From assembly GCF_027925525.1 (NCBI RefSeq), contig NZ_BSDJ01000042.1, positions 1 to 60,894 of the forward strand: a stretch of DNA of 60,894 nucleotides, given 5' to 3'. The notes under the pieces were generated by a model. The model was not told the DNA's origin. It did no database searches and was given only the letters and a program-made list of their open reading frames with translations. Position numbers and translations under genes: made by a program. The DNA comes from Paenibacillus tyrphae (GTDB lineage Bacteria; Bacillota; Bacilli; Paenibacillales; NBRC-103111). Positions 44,784 through 52,815 of this stretch are shown piece after piece; positions within the stretch are counted from its first letter, which is position 1; every line of letters starts with the position of its first letter.

Positions 44784-45734
44784 CTAATCCCGCAGCTTGC
44801 GTCCGGTCATCTGAAGGAACACGGACTCCAGGCTCGCCGCCGAACTCGTCAAGTGTTGGATCTTGATGCCGCCTTGCATTAGATGGACGATGATCTGATC
44901 CAGATTGTCGATTCCGCTTACCGTCATGATGCGCAGCAAGTTATCGACTACCCGCACCTGCTTCACCCCGCTGATCCCGTACAGTTCATCCGGATTCAGG
45001 CCTTCGGTCCTGTCGACGACAATTTCATACATCTTCTCGCCGGCCAACCGGTCCTTCAGCTCTTCCTTCGTTCCGGAGCCGATGATTTCGCCATGATCGA
45101 TAATAATAATGCGGGTGGAGATTTCCTCAACCTCTTCCATATAATGCGTCGTGTATAAAATCGTTGCCCCCTGCTCGCGCAGCTGACGGATCGAATCCAG
45201 AATGTGATTGCGCGATTGCGGATCGATGCCGACCGTCGGCTCGTCCATGACAATCACTTCCGGTTGATGAGCGATCGCACAGGCGATGTTCAGCCGGCGC
45301 TTCATCCCGCCCGAGAACGTCTTCGGCTTGTCGTCTTTGCGGTCGGACAAGCCGACGAAAGCAAGCGCTTCTTCCGTCCGCTCCTGCAGCTCCTTTCCCC
45401 TCAGCCCATACAGCGAAGCGAAGAAGCGCACGTTCTGTTCGGCCGAGATTTCTTCGTAAATTGCCAAATCCTGCGGGACGATTCCGATACTTCGCTTCAA
45501 GCCATTCGTCTCCTGCACTACCGGTGTTCCGCGAAAGCGGATTTCGCCGGCGTCCGCCTGCAACGCCGTCGAAAGAATATGGATCGTCGTGCTTTTGCCT
45601 GCGCCGTTCGGACCGAGAAAGCAAAGAATTTCCCCCGAGTATACGGCAAATGATATCCCTTTTAACGCTTGATGCGCCTTGAAGCGCTTGGTTAGACCGT
45701 TGACTTCGAGAATCGGTTTTATGGTTTCCTGCAT
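44784..45734 (-). CDS. ABC transporter ATP-binding protein (DrrA/CcmA-type)
   Basis: The ATG at 45734 follows AAGGAG eight bases upstream; the GTG at 45743 overlaps that site and is less likely. The 316-residue protein has Walker A GPNGAGKST, signature FSGGMKRRLNIA, Walker B VIVMDEPTVGID and the switch His in TTHYMEE. The C-terminal extension of 90 residues is typical of the DrrA/NatA group that pairs with ABC-2 permeases. It heads an operon with the two permeases and probably the MalT-type gene. Confidence 0.93.
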   Translation of the reverse strand: MQETIKPILEVNGLTKRFKAHQALKGISFAVYSGEILCFLGPNGAGKSTTIHILSTALQADAGEIRFRGTPVVQETNGLKRSIGIVPQDLAIYEEISAEQNVRFFASLYGLRGKELQERTEEALAFVGLSDRKDDKPKTFSGGMKRRLNIACAIAHQPEVIVMDEPTVGIDPQSRNHILDSIRQLREQGATILYTTHYMEEVEEISTRIIIIDHGEIIGSGTKEELKDRLAGEKMYEIVVDRTEGLNPDELYGISGVKQVRVVDNLLRIMTVSGIDNLDQIIVHLMQGGIKIQHLTSSAASLESVFLQMTGRKLRD

Positions 45735-45780
45735 ATTCCTCACTCCTTACTTCTATCTTAAAAGGAGCGGTAGAAAAGCA

Positions 45781-45813
45781 AATCAACCGAACGGTTGATT
45801 CGCCCGGTTGATT
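45781..45813. promoter_or_regulatory. Palindromic operator upstream of ABC exporter operon
   Basis: AATCAACCG and CGGTTGATT are perfect nine-base arms with AA in the centre (45781-45800). A third half-site CGGTTGATT follows at 45805-45813. A -10-like TAAGAT lies near 45756 on the - strand and the arms overlap the expected -35. TetR-type repressors commonly use this kind of site; no regulator gene is adjacent except MalT-type at the other end of the operon and the distant TetR genes. Confidence 0.6.
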
Positions 45814-45910
45814 TGGATTTGTCTTCCCTATTCTGGAATTAACCCACCCGACGATGGCGATACTATGGGGCAATTGAGGATCATTAGCTTTGAGGATAAG
45901 GAGATATGGC

Positions 45911-46618
45911 ATGGCACATATTGGCGATACGTTACTGAGGTCTATCGGGGCTTTTATCGTCATGATGATCATTACCCGCATTCTTGGAAAATCGACGATT
46001 TCCCGGATGACGTATCATGATTTTGTCGCAACGATTACCTTGGGCGCTATGACCGCGAATTTATCTATTAATACATCCATGAACGCATGGCAGGTGCTGA
46101 TCGCCATCGTCACGTTCAGCGGCATAGCCTATTTGCTGATGGCTCTGGCGCTTAAGAGCCGGGCGATTCGTAAATGGGTCTCCGGTCAACCGACCGTCAT
46201 AATGGAAGACGGCAAAATTCTGGAAAGCAATATGCGCAAGCTGAAAATGACGATAGACACCTTAAATCAGGAGCTCAGGGAAAAAAATATTTTTAATATC
46301 GAAGAAGTTCAATATGCCGTGCTCGAGCTGAACGGGAAGATCACCGTGCTGCGCAAACCGGAATACCTTCCCGTGACGCGCAAAGATATGAATCTGCAGA
46401 TGAACAAACAGTCGTTTCCGGTTGAGCTCATTATGGACGGGCAGATCATTTCCGACAATCTGCATCAAAACCATCTCAGTGAAGAATGGCTTGTTTCGCA
46501 AGCCCAATCGAGAGGCCTCGCCATCGGGGACATCTGTTATGCCGTAAAAAGCACGAACGGGCAGTTGCATTTCGACCGGTACGATGATCGGATACGCCAG
46601 CCCGTAGACAAGGAATAA
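45911..46618 (+). CDS. DUF421 (YetF-type) membrane protein
   Basis: ATG 45911 follows AAGGAGATATGGC. The 235-residue protein has an N-terminal membrane part of three segments (LRSIGAFIVMMIITRILG; FVATITLGAMTANLS; WQVLIAIVTFSGIAYLLMAL) and a soluble domain with PTVIMEDGKILESNMRK and a later beta-rich part (ELIMDGQIISDNLH). This is the YetF/YdfR/YkjA family of Bacillus, with DUF421 plus DUF3290-like halves; some members are sporulation-regulated. Function unknown. No terminator was seen before the MBOAT gene 119 bases later. Confidence 0.88.
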   Translation: MAHIGDTLLRSIGAFIVMMIITRILGKSTISRMTYHDFVATITLGAMTANLSINTSMNAWQVLIAIVTFSGIAYLLMALALKSRAIRKWVSGQPTVIMEDGKILESNMRKLKMTIDTLNQELREKNIFNIEEVQYAVLELNGKITVLRKPEYLPVTRKDMNLQMNKQSFPVELIMDGQIISDNLHQNHLSEEWLVSQAQSRGLAIGDICYAVKSTNGQLHFDRYDDRIRQPVDKE

Positions 46619-46737
46619 TCGTATGCGGACCGGGCGTCTATCCATTTGCGGAACTGGTTCTTTCGGTGCATGACGAATGGAATTTCGGAGCAATATAGGA
46701 AAAGACTGTTACTGCAACCCGAGGAGGATGTCCTGCC

Positions 46738-48150
46738 GTGGTCTTTTCCAGCTTCGTCTTTCTTTTTGCCTTTCTTCCCCTGGTGCTTCTGCTCTATTTC
46801 TGCTCTCCGAACAAGGCCAAAAATGCCGTGCTTCTCGCATTCTCTTTGCTGTTTTACGCTTGGGGGGAGCCGCTCTGGATTGGGGTTCTGCTGCTGAATG
46901 TGGCTGTCGGTTGGGCGGGAGGACTTCTCATCGAACAGGGCCGCGGCCGCCGTCTGGCGAAGACCGCGATGGTCGCAGCGCTTATTTTTCAAATCGGCGT
47001 GCTCGTTTATTTCAAATATACCGGTTTTCTTGTGCAGACGCTTCAGCCAGTCCTTCCTTTTCCCGTGCCGTTCCGCGATCCCGGTCTTCCTATCGGCATC
47101 TCCTTCTTCACCTTTCACCTTATCTCCTACCTGGTCGATGTGTATCGGGGGGATGCCCCGGCACTGCGCTCCTATTCGAAGCTGCTGCTGTATATTTCAC
47201 TGTTTCCCCAACTGGTCGCCGGACCGATTATCCGGTATGCGGACGTTCAAGAGCAGCTAAGCCGCCGCAGAATTACGCTGGAAGGGTTCAGCACCGGAAT
47301 CGCGCGCTTCGTCGTCGGCTTGGGCAAAAAAGTCGTGCTGGCCAATACACTTGCTGACATTTCCACCGTTTTCCTCGACGGAGATCTCGGCAAGCTTTCG
47401 CTGTTGGGCGCATGGCTTGGCATCGTCTTGTTCGCGCTGCAAATCTATTTCGACTTCTCCGGTTATTCGGATATGGCAATCGGCCTCGGCCGGATGTTCG
47501 GGTTCCATTTCAAGGAAAACTTCAATTATCCTTACATCTCCCGCAGCGCAAGCGAGTTCTGGAGGCGCTGGAACATCTCCGTCGGCCGCTTTTTCCGGGA
47601 TTACGTCTACATTCCGCTCGGGGGCAACCGCCGAAATCCGGCGTTCAACCTGTTTGCTGTGTGGTTTCTGACCGGGCTCTGGCATGGCGCCAGTTGGAAC
47701 TATGTGCTGTGGGGCGTCTATTTCGGCATTCTCATCGCGATGGAGCGAAGCTTTCTTTTCCGCATCCTGTCAGTGCTGCCCTCCTTTGCGTCCCATATTT
47801 ATTTTTTGGCGATCGTACTGATTGGATGGGTGTTTTTTTACTTCGAATCCATCGGCCGCGGGTTGGCTTACTTGCGGGTCATGCTCGGATTCGCATCGGC
47901 ACCATGGACGGATGCGGAGCTCGCGATTCATCTGCAAAACCATTTGTTCCTGCTCCCGTTCGCCGTCATCGCCGCTACACCGCTTCCGGCCGTTCTCCAC
48001 CGGTGGCTTGCGGCACACATGCGCCCCGGCTTCGCGCGCGGTCTGTATGCGAATACTTTGGTCCCTCTCGCCTGCTTGGCGATATTGACGGTATCCGCTT
48101 TGTTGTTGGTCGGGAAAACGTACTCCCCCTTCTTCTACTTTCGGTTCTGA
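46738..48150 (+). CDS. MBOAT-family O-acyltransferase (AlgI/DltB-type)
   Basis: The 470-residue membrane protein starts with GTG at 46738, ten bases after GAGGAGG. It has about 12 membrane segments and the MBOAT core: YFDFSGYSDMAIGLGRMFGF, then FWRRWNISVGRFFRDYVYIPLGG, then LTGLWHGASWNYVLWG with the presumed catalytic His. AlgI-type enzymes carry acyl groups across the membrane onto exported polysaccharide. The next gene, 14 bases downstream, encodes the matching DHHW/AlgJ-like protein, a pairing seen in alginate, cellulose and wall O-acetylation systems. Confidence 0.9.
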   Translation: MVFSSFVFLFAFLPLVLLLYFCSPNKAKNAVLLAFSLLFYAWGEPLWIGVLLLNVAVGWAGGLLIEQGRGRRLAKTAMVAALIFQIGVLVYFKYTGFLVQTLQPVLPFPVPFRDPGLPIGISFFTFHLISYLVDVYRGDAPALRSYSKLLLYISLFPQLVAGPIIRYADVQEQLSRRRITLEGFSTGIARFVVGLGKKVVLANTLADISTVFLDGDLGKLSLLGAWLGIVLFALQIYFDFSGYSDMAIGLGRMFGFHFKENFNYPYISRSASEFWRRWNISVGRFFRDYVYIPLGGNRRNPAFNLFAVWFLTGLWHGASWNYVLWGVYFGILIAMERSFLFRILSVLPSFASHIYFLAIVLIGWVFFYFESIGRGLAYLRVMLGFASAPWTDAELAIHLQNHLFLLPFAVIAATPLPAVLHRWLAAHMRPGFARGLYANTLVPLACLAILTVSALLLVGKTYSPFFYFRF

Positions 48151-48163
48151 TCGGAGGCTTGCC

Positions 48164-49519
48164 ATGCGCTTCGGACATTGGCTGCAAATCGGATTGTTTC
48201 TCGCTTTCTTATGCGCAGGGACGGTTTCCTCGCTCTATGCTTTCGGCTTGGGCTATGCCGTCTCGGAGACAGAAAACCGGGCGCTGGCCTCGCTCCCCCG
48301 CTGGTCGATCGGCGAAGTGAAGTCCGGCACATATTTCCGCCAGCTGGAAAACTATTGGGCAGACCACGTCGCTTTTCGCGACACCTTGGTCAGCGCAGGC
48401 CAAAAGGTGGCCTCTTGGCGCGGCTTGTCAGGCGGAGAGCATGCCGTCCTGATCGCGTCCCAAGCGAACAATACCGGCGGAGCGAACGCTGTCCCTGCCC
48501 AAGAGCAGACCGCCTCTGCTTCTTCGATTGAAGCTGCCCCCCGAACAACGGTCCCCGAAGCCCCGCGTGCCGTCGAAGGCACGTCTCAAGAGGCCTCCGC
48601 CTCCAAGGAGAAGGGACGCGTCATCGGAAAAGTGTTGGTCGTAGGCAACAAAGCGGTGAATCTGTTTACCTCTGATCCTGCCGCCGGACAAGCCTATGTC
48701 GATGCCGTAAACCGGTTCCGCGACGAATTCTCGCTCGCACTGAGTGGCGAAGCAGCGACCTTCGTGCTTCTCGCGCCGACGGCAGCGGAATGGGTATCCG
48801 CAGCTTCGCTGAAATCATTGTCGGACTCCCAGCGCCAAACGATCGAGGATGTCTACAAGCGGCTTCATCCGCAAGTGAAGACGATTGACGCATGGTCCTC
48901 CCTGAATGCCCACAAGCAGGAGCCTTTATATTTCCGTACGGATCATCACTGGACTGCGACCGGCGCCTACTACGCTTACGAGGCTTTCATGAATGCGCAG
49001 GGCGTCCCGCCCGTTCCGCTAGCCCGCTATGAAACGGAGAACGTAACGGGCTTTTTGGGCTCCTTATATTCCGCGACCTTGAGCTCCCAGCTTCAGAAGG
49101 CACCGGATACTCTTGTGCTGTACAAGCCGTTCGTCAAGCACGAATATGTGGTGCACTACGCCGCTCCGCTGCGGATGGAGCTGCTGGACAAGAGCCATGC
49201 GGCCAAAAAGAACAAATACCGGATCTTTCTCAGCGGCGACCGGCCTTGGGGCCTCATTAAGACCGAAGCTGAGAGCGACCGCCGGATCGCCGTCGTCAAA
49301 GATTCGTACGGCAACGCGCTGATTCCTTTTTTGCTTCCGCACTATAAGGAAATTTACGTCATCGATCCGCGCCAGTTTGACCAGCCGCTCGTTCCTTTTT
49401 TGAAAAAGCGCCAAATCCGCGAGCTGCTGTTCCTCAACAATACGGAAGTCGCGATGTACGACGGCTTTTCGCAGCAAATCGGCAAGCTGCTGACGACTCC
49501 TGGGGCGGGTGCAAAATAA
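48164..49519 (+). CDS. DHHW/AlgX-AlgJ-like acyl-transfer protein
   Basis: The 451-residue protein has one N-terminal membrane anchor (QIGLFLAFLCAGTVSSLYAF) and an extracytoplasmic SGNH-type domain. Motifs are ETENRALASLP early, FRDTLVSAGQ, FRTDHHWTATGAYYAYEAF (the DHHW motif that names the family) and VVKDSYGNALIPFLLPHYKEIYVIDPRQF. A Ser/Ala/Pro-rich low-complexity stretch at about 105-150 is unusual and may be a linker. It should accept acyl groups from the MBOAT protein and pass them to an exported glycan. Its end overlaps the reading frame upstream of the next gene, which has its own promoter. Confidence 0.88.
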   Translation: MRFGHWLQIGLFLAFLCAGTVSSLYAFGLGYAVSETENRALASLPRWSIGEVKSGTYFRQLENYWADHVAFRDTLVSAGQKVASWRGLSGGEHAVLIASQANNTGGANAVPAQEQTASASSIEAAPRTTVPEAPRAVEGTSQEASASKEKGRVIGKVLVVGNKAVNLFTSDPAAGQAYVDAVNRFRDEFSLALSGEAATFVLLAPTAAEWVSAASLKSLSDSQRQTIEDVYKRLHPQVKTIDAWSSLNAHKQEPLYFRTDHHWTATGAYYAYEAFMNAQGVPPVPLARYETENVTGFLGSLYSATLSSQLQKAPDTLVLYKPFVKHEYVVHYAAPLRMELLDKSHAAKKNKYRIFLSGDRPWGLIKTEAESDRRIAVVKDSYGNALIPFLLPHYKEIYVIDPRQFDQPLVPFLKKRQIRELLFLNNTEVAMYDGFSQQIGKLLTTPGAGAK

Positions 49520-49562
49520 TCCCCCGGAGCGTGCCTTCGATCCCCCGTGGCCATTCAGCGAG

Positions 49563-49592
49563 TTGATGCCCGGCTTCGTTGTACTATATAAT
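49563..49592 (+). promoter_or_regulatory. Promoter of SMI1/KNR4 gene
   Basis: TTGATG and TATAAT are separated by 18 bases, 45 bases before the start at 49638. Confidence 0.65.
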
Positions 49593-49637
49593 TGGCTGAC
49601 ATCATCAAGAGCAGCGTACTATTGGGGGAATTTGTCT

Positions 49638-50186
49638 ATGTGGAGCAGCGTGTTTGAAATGCCATATCCTATGCGGGAAGGAACGACTCAAGCCGAGCTT
49701 GACCGCTTAGTACAGACATGGAACAAGAAGCTTTCGCCGCAAGAAATCGCCGGGATTACGGAGCGGCAGAGGAATCCTTTTCCTGTGAATCATCCGCTTC
49801 ATACGCAATACAAGCCGTTTGATCCGTCGTTGTGGAATCTGCCGCAGAAGAAGCTGCCAGACAGCTACCTGGACTTTTTGCGCTATTCGAACGGCGGGGA
49901 ATTTCAAACCGGAGAGCGTTATTTTCAATTTTTCGGCACGAACGAATTGAGAGAATACAACTTGGCGTACGAATTCCCCGAATATATGGCCGGCTCCGTT
50001 TCGATCGGGATGGACGGCTGCGGGAATCATTATATTTTGGATATGAGAGAAGAAATGAACGGGGACGAGTATCCGATCTTGGCGGCGCATTCCGGCAATC
50101 TGGGCTATGAGGATTGCAAGCAAGTCGCCCGTTCGTTCCCGGAGCTGTGCAGGGGAACCACATCGATGGATGGGGAGCTGGATTAA
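49638..50186 (+). CDS. SMI1/KNR4 family protein
   Basis: ATG 49638 follows GGGGGAATTTGTCT; the frame opens at 49509 but runs over the preceding gene's stop. The 182-residue protein has the SMI1/KNR4 pattern: LPDSYLDFLRYSNGGEFQTG, then the short FQFFGTNELREYNLAYEFPEY, then GSVSIGMDGCGNHYILDMRE. In bacteria this superfamily includes many immunity proteins against polymorphic toxins as well as proteins of unknown role. No toxin gene or secretion locus is close, so a solitary role cannot be assigned. It is monocistronic with its own promoter. Confidence 0.88.
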   Translation: MWSSVFEMPYPMREGTTQAELDRLVQTWNKKLSPQEIAGITERQRNPFPVNHPLHTQYKPFDPSLWNLPQKKLPDSYLDFLRYSNGGEFQTGERYFQFFGTNELREYNLAYEFPEYMAGSVSIGMDGCGNHYILDMREEMNGDEYPILAAHSGNLGYEDCKQVARSFPELCRGTTSMDGELD

Positions 50187-50201
50187 AGCTCGGCGCCGGA
50201 A

Positions 50202-50248
50202 AAGCTGCGGCCCGCCATACTTTAGCCCAAGGCCCCGGGCCGCAGCTT
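50202..50248. other. Strong 12-base hairpin, no T-run
   Basis: AAGCTGCGGCCC and GGGCCGCAGCTT pair perfectly around a 22-base loop, just past the SMI1/KNR4 stop. No T-run follows on the + strand, so termination is uncertain; it may stabilise the 3' end. Confidence 0.55.
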
Positions 50249-50284
50249 CGTAATTATCGATCGGGCAGCGCCCCTCTCTGCTCC

Positions 50285-50773
50285 TTATTCGTCGGCACTT
50301 CCAAGTGGCGTCAAAATCCGGACGTACTGCTCGTGCCAAGTTTTCCATTCATCTTTCCGAAAGCCGGCTGCCCGGCCTGACAATAGCGCGTCGATCACAT
50401 CCAGACATACGTGCTAGCCCGCCAGATCCTTGGAGGTGTGGCCGGTGATCTTGCTAAGCTGCTCGACGAGAACCAGCAGGCAGCCCTCAGGCTCCGGGTA
50501 GAGCTCAAAACGAACGCGATCCTTGCCCCAAGTGTAACCGAGTACCGAATGCCTGGCAAGATCGGTAATCGTAAGCTCTTCGTATGTTCCGTCCTGCATG
50601 TCGAACTTGATCAGCCCGCCCTCGCGCAGCTCATCGATCCGAAGCTGAGGAAACCACTCGGCAAGCCGGTCGTTCTCCGTTAGAACCGACCAGACTTGAT
50701 CGACGGAATGCTTCAGATGACGCTCGAAACGGGCCGTATACCCGCCGTCCGCTTTTTGAATGGAAGCTAACAT
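50285..50773 (-). pseudogene. SRPBCC (AHSA1-type) gene with an in-frame amber codon
   Basis: From ATG 50773 the frame encodes an AHSA1-family START-like protein: FERHLKHSVDQVWSVLTEND, LAEWFPQLRIDE, DLARHSVLGYTWGKDRVRFELYPE, LVLVEQLSK. It stops at TAG (50414-50416) after 119 residues, but the same frame resumes at once with HVCLDVIDALLSGRAAGFRK and ends at TAA (50285-50287), giving the usual family length of about 162. Family members have Trp at the stopped position (DLAG-W-HVCLDV), and TGG to TAG is a single change. It is therefore a recent nonsense mutation or a sequencing error. The truncated product would lack the C-terminal helix that closes the ligand cavity. Confidence 0.8.
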
Positions 50774-50891
50774 GTTTTATTCCCTCCGTACGTAAATTGC
50801 GCTCGCAGCAGTCCACCCTCGTCAGACCGCGATGGCTGCTTTTTCCACTTTATATTACCATTTGGCGGTTATTTCATACCTCCTTGAAGAA

Positions 50892-50956
50892 ACCGACCTT
50901 CAGCGTAGGCTCGCTCTCGTAACCGTTCTCGCTCCCTTTAAGGTCGGTCGCTGAAG
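50892..50956. promoter_or_regulatory. Overlapping complementary segments upstream of luxS
   Basis: ACCGACCTT (50892-50900) can pair with AAGGTCGGT (50940-50948), while CTTCAGCG (50898-50905) can pair with CGCTGAAG (50949-50956). The left arms overlap by three bases, so only one pair can form fully. The segment lies about 100 bases before luxS. It is not a recognised riboswitch and may be chance or an attenuator-like leader of either gene. Confidence 0.35.
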
Positions 50957-50974
50957 TATCGTATTCTGCATTTA

Positions 50975-51003
50975 TTTTTGCATCCGGACTATTTACTTAT
51001 AAT
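50975..51003 (+). promoter_or_regulatory. Promoter of luxS
   Basis: TATAAT (50998-51003) has a poor -35 (TTTTTG, 50975-50980) 17 bases upstream, 51 bases before the ATG. The overlapping segments at 50892-50956 are upstream of this start, so they would not be in its transcript. Confidence 0.45.
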
Positions 51004-51053
51004 TCCGATTGTGATACTTTGAATAAAAAATGCAGTGAAAGGAAGAATCCCCC

Positions 51054-51509
51054 ATGGCTAAAGTCGAAAGCTTCGAATTGGATCATACGATTGTTAAAGC
51101 GCCGTACGTCCGTCTGGCCGGTACGGAGAAAAACGAAAAAGGAAGCACCATTCAGAAATATGACCTGCGTTTCCTGCAGCCGAATCAAGAGACTCTGCCT
51201 ACGGCCGCCGTACATACGCTGGAGCATTTGCTTGCCACCTATCTGCGCGATGAATTGACAGGAGTCATTGACGTCTCTCCGATGGGCTGCCGAACCGGAT
51301 TTTATATGATCCTATGGGATGAGCATGAGCCTGCGGACGTTGCTGCAGCGTTGACGAACGTGCTGAACAAAGTCATCGCCACGGAAACGGTGCCTGCCGT
51401 CTCGGCCTTGGAATGCGGCAATTATAAAGATCATTCGTTATTCAGTGCGCAGGAATATGCCAAAATCGTACTTCAGGCCGGCATCAGCGACGATCCGTTC
51501 CGCGCTTAA
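51054..51509 (+). CDS. luxS: S-ribosylhomocysteine lyase LuxS
   Basis: The 151-residue enzyme splits S-ribosylhomocysteine into homocysteine and DPD, the precursor of autoinducer-2, in the methyl cycle. The HTLEHLLATYLRD motif holds the two zinc His residues and the catalytic Glu; MGCRTGFYMI carries the catalytic Cys, and ECGNYKDHS near the end the third zinc ligand. It starts MAKVESFELDHTIVKAPYVRLAG, typical of the family. ATG 51054 follows AAGGAAGAATCCCCC. It is monocistronic and ends at a strong terminator. No other methyl-cycle gene is in the window. Confidence 0.97.
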   Translation: MAKVESFELDHTIVKAPYVRLAGTEKNEKGSTIQKYDLRFLQPNQETLPTAAVHTLEHLLATYLRDELTGVIDVSPMGCRTGFYMILWDEHEPADVAAALTNVLNKVIATETVPAVSALECGNYKDHSLFSAQEYAKIVLQAGISDDPFRA

Positions 51510-51568
51510 TGAGGGGTTCGAGGATATGCCGACCCTTGATTTTACTGGCAAAACGCTTGGTACCTTAT

Positions 51569-51609
51569 TGCAGCCCGTTCTCCCCGGAGGGGGCGGGCTG
51601 CATTTTTTT
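51569..51609 (+). terminator. Terminator of luxS
   Basis: GCAGCCCG and CGGGCTGC pair around a C/G-rich inner loop (CCCC/GGGG) and are followed by ATTTTTTT. Confidence 0.9.
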
Positions 51610-51665
51610 CCATTCTTCAGGACGTCGGCCCGTTCAACGAGACAGATAGGCTCCCACGATTTGTA

Positions 51666-51721
51666 TTGACGATCGAGAATCATATTTGATATGATCTTTA
51701 CCGATAATGATTCTCATTTTC
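51666..51721 (+). promoter_or_regulatory. Promoter and Fur box of siderophore-binding gene
   Basis: TTGACG and TATGAT are 18 bases apart (51666-51695). Directly downstream GATAATGATTCTCATTTTC (51703-51721) matches the Fur box GATAATGATAATCATTATC at 15 of 19 positions. Iron-loaded Fur would repress here. Confidence 0.8.
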
Positions 51722-51746
51722 AATCCTGAACTGACGGAGGGAACTC

Positions 51747-52760
51747 ATGTTTAAGAACAAACCGCTTCGGGCCGCAGGCCTGATTTATTTGCTTCTCGTT
51801 ACGCTGCTCACCGCTTGCGGCGGTACGGCAACGACCGCCGGCGATCCCGCCCCGGCCAAGCAAGCTCCCAAGGAGCCGTCGACGGAAGCATCGGCCGCCG
51901 CAACGCGCAGCTTCTCCACGGTCAAAGGCAATATCAACATCCCGGTCAAACCTAAACGGATCGTCACGGATTATTACGGCGGCGAACTGCTATCCGTAGG
52001 CGCCAATGTGGTCGGCGTCGAACCTACCACCTTCGACAATCCGTTTCTGAAGAAGCTGCTCACAGGAGCCGTCGACGTAGGCACGCCGGTGAATGTGGAG
52101 AAAACGCTGGAGCTTGCACCTGACCTAATCGTCGTTATGTATGATAAAAACTATGAAGAGCTTTCCAAAATCGCTCCTACCCTACATATTCCTTACGGCA
52201 CGACATCCAACATTTACGAAACGGTAAAATTGTTCGGCGATATTGCCGGTGAACCGCAAAAAGTGGAGCAATTTATCGCGACATTCGATCAAAAGGCGGC
52301 GCAAGGACGCGAGAAATTGAAAGGGGTCATCGATCCGAACGCCACCGTCGGGCTCTACGAGTTGACCGATAAAGGTACTCTGTGGGTATTCGGGGACAAC
52401 GCCGGACGAGGCGGCCAAACGGTGTATAACGCGTTGGGGCTGAAGATGCCGGACTTGGTCCGTTCGGAGATTAAAGGCAACACCGGCTCCGTGCAGCTGT
52501 CGATGGAGGTGCTGCCTAAATATGCGGCCGACTACATGTTTCTGACGACCTATGATCCGGAGAAAAAAGGCGAAGCTTTAAAGCAGCTCCAGGCCTCGTC
52601 GGTGTGGCAAGGCCTGAATGCGGTTAAGAACAATACGTTGTTCATGAATGACTTTGATACGTTCTACCGGTACGATCCGATTGCCGTTATGGGGCAGATC
52701 GACCTATTTGTGGACATGCTGCTTGCGAGAACCGCAGAGAACAAGGCGAACAAGAACTGA
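51747..52760 (+). CDS. Siderophore (hydroxamate/ferrichrome-type) binding lipoprotein
   Basis: The 337-residue lipoprotein has a signal with lipobox LLTACG. After an Ala/Pro-rich linker the FhuD/BtuF-type fold follows: GNINIPVKPKRIVTDYYGGELLSVGANVVGV, LELAPDLIVVMYDKNYEELSKIAPTL and DKGTLWVFGDNAGRGGQTVYNALGL. It hands iron-siderophore to an ABC permease encoded elsewhere, as no permease or ATPase gene is next to it. ATG 51747 follows GGAGGGAACTC. The Fur box in its promoter shows regulation by iron. It converges with a TetR gene. Confidence 0.9.
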   Translation: MFKNKPLRAAGLIYLLLVTLLTACGGTATTAGDPAPAKQAPKEPSTEASAAATRSFSTVKGNINIPVKPKRIVTDYYGGELLSVGANVVGVEPTTFDNPFLKKLLTGAVDVGTPVNVEKTLELAPDLIVVMYDKNYEELSKIAPTLHIPYGTTSNIYETVKLFGDIAGEPQKVEQFIATFDQKAAQGREKLKGVIDPNATVGLYELTDKGTLWVFGDNAGRGGQTVYNALGLKMPDLVRSEIKGNTGSVQLSMEVLPKYAADYMFLTTYDPEKKGEALKQLQASSVWQGLNAVKNNTLFMNDFDTFYRYDPIAVMGQIDLFVDMLLARTAENKANKN

Positions 52761-52779
52761 TCTAGCCTGTTTATCGCAA

Positions 52780-52812
52780 AATAGACCGCTTCCTTTGCCG
52801 GAACGGTCTTTT
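52780..52812. terminator. Terminator between siderophore-binding gene and TetR gene
   Basis: AGACCG-TTCC pairs with GGAA-CGGTCT around a short loop and is followed by TTTT on the + strand. It lies between the converging genes. Confidence 0.7.
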
Positions 52813-52815
52813 GGC

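Noticed and set aside
49509..49637. 43-residue extension of the SMI1/KNR4 protein
   Set aside because: It overlaps the end of the DHHW gene and the promoter at 49563-49592, and ATG 49638 has a G-rich ribosome site.
50202..50248. Intrinsic terminator after the SMI1/KNR4 gene
   Set aside because: The stem is strong but no T-run follows, so I list it only as a hairpin.
50881..51053. SAM (S-box) riboswitch before luxS
   Set aside because: The S-box core elements are not present, and the hairpin arms lie upstream of the apparent luxS promoter.
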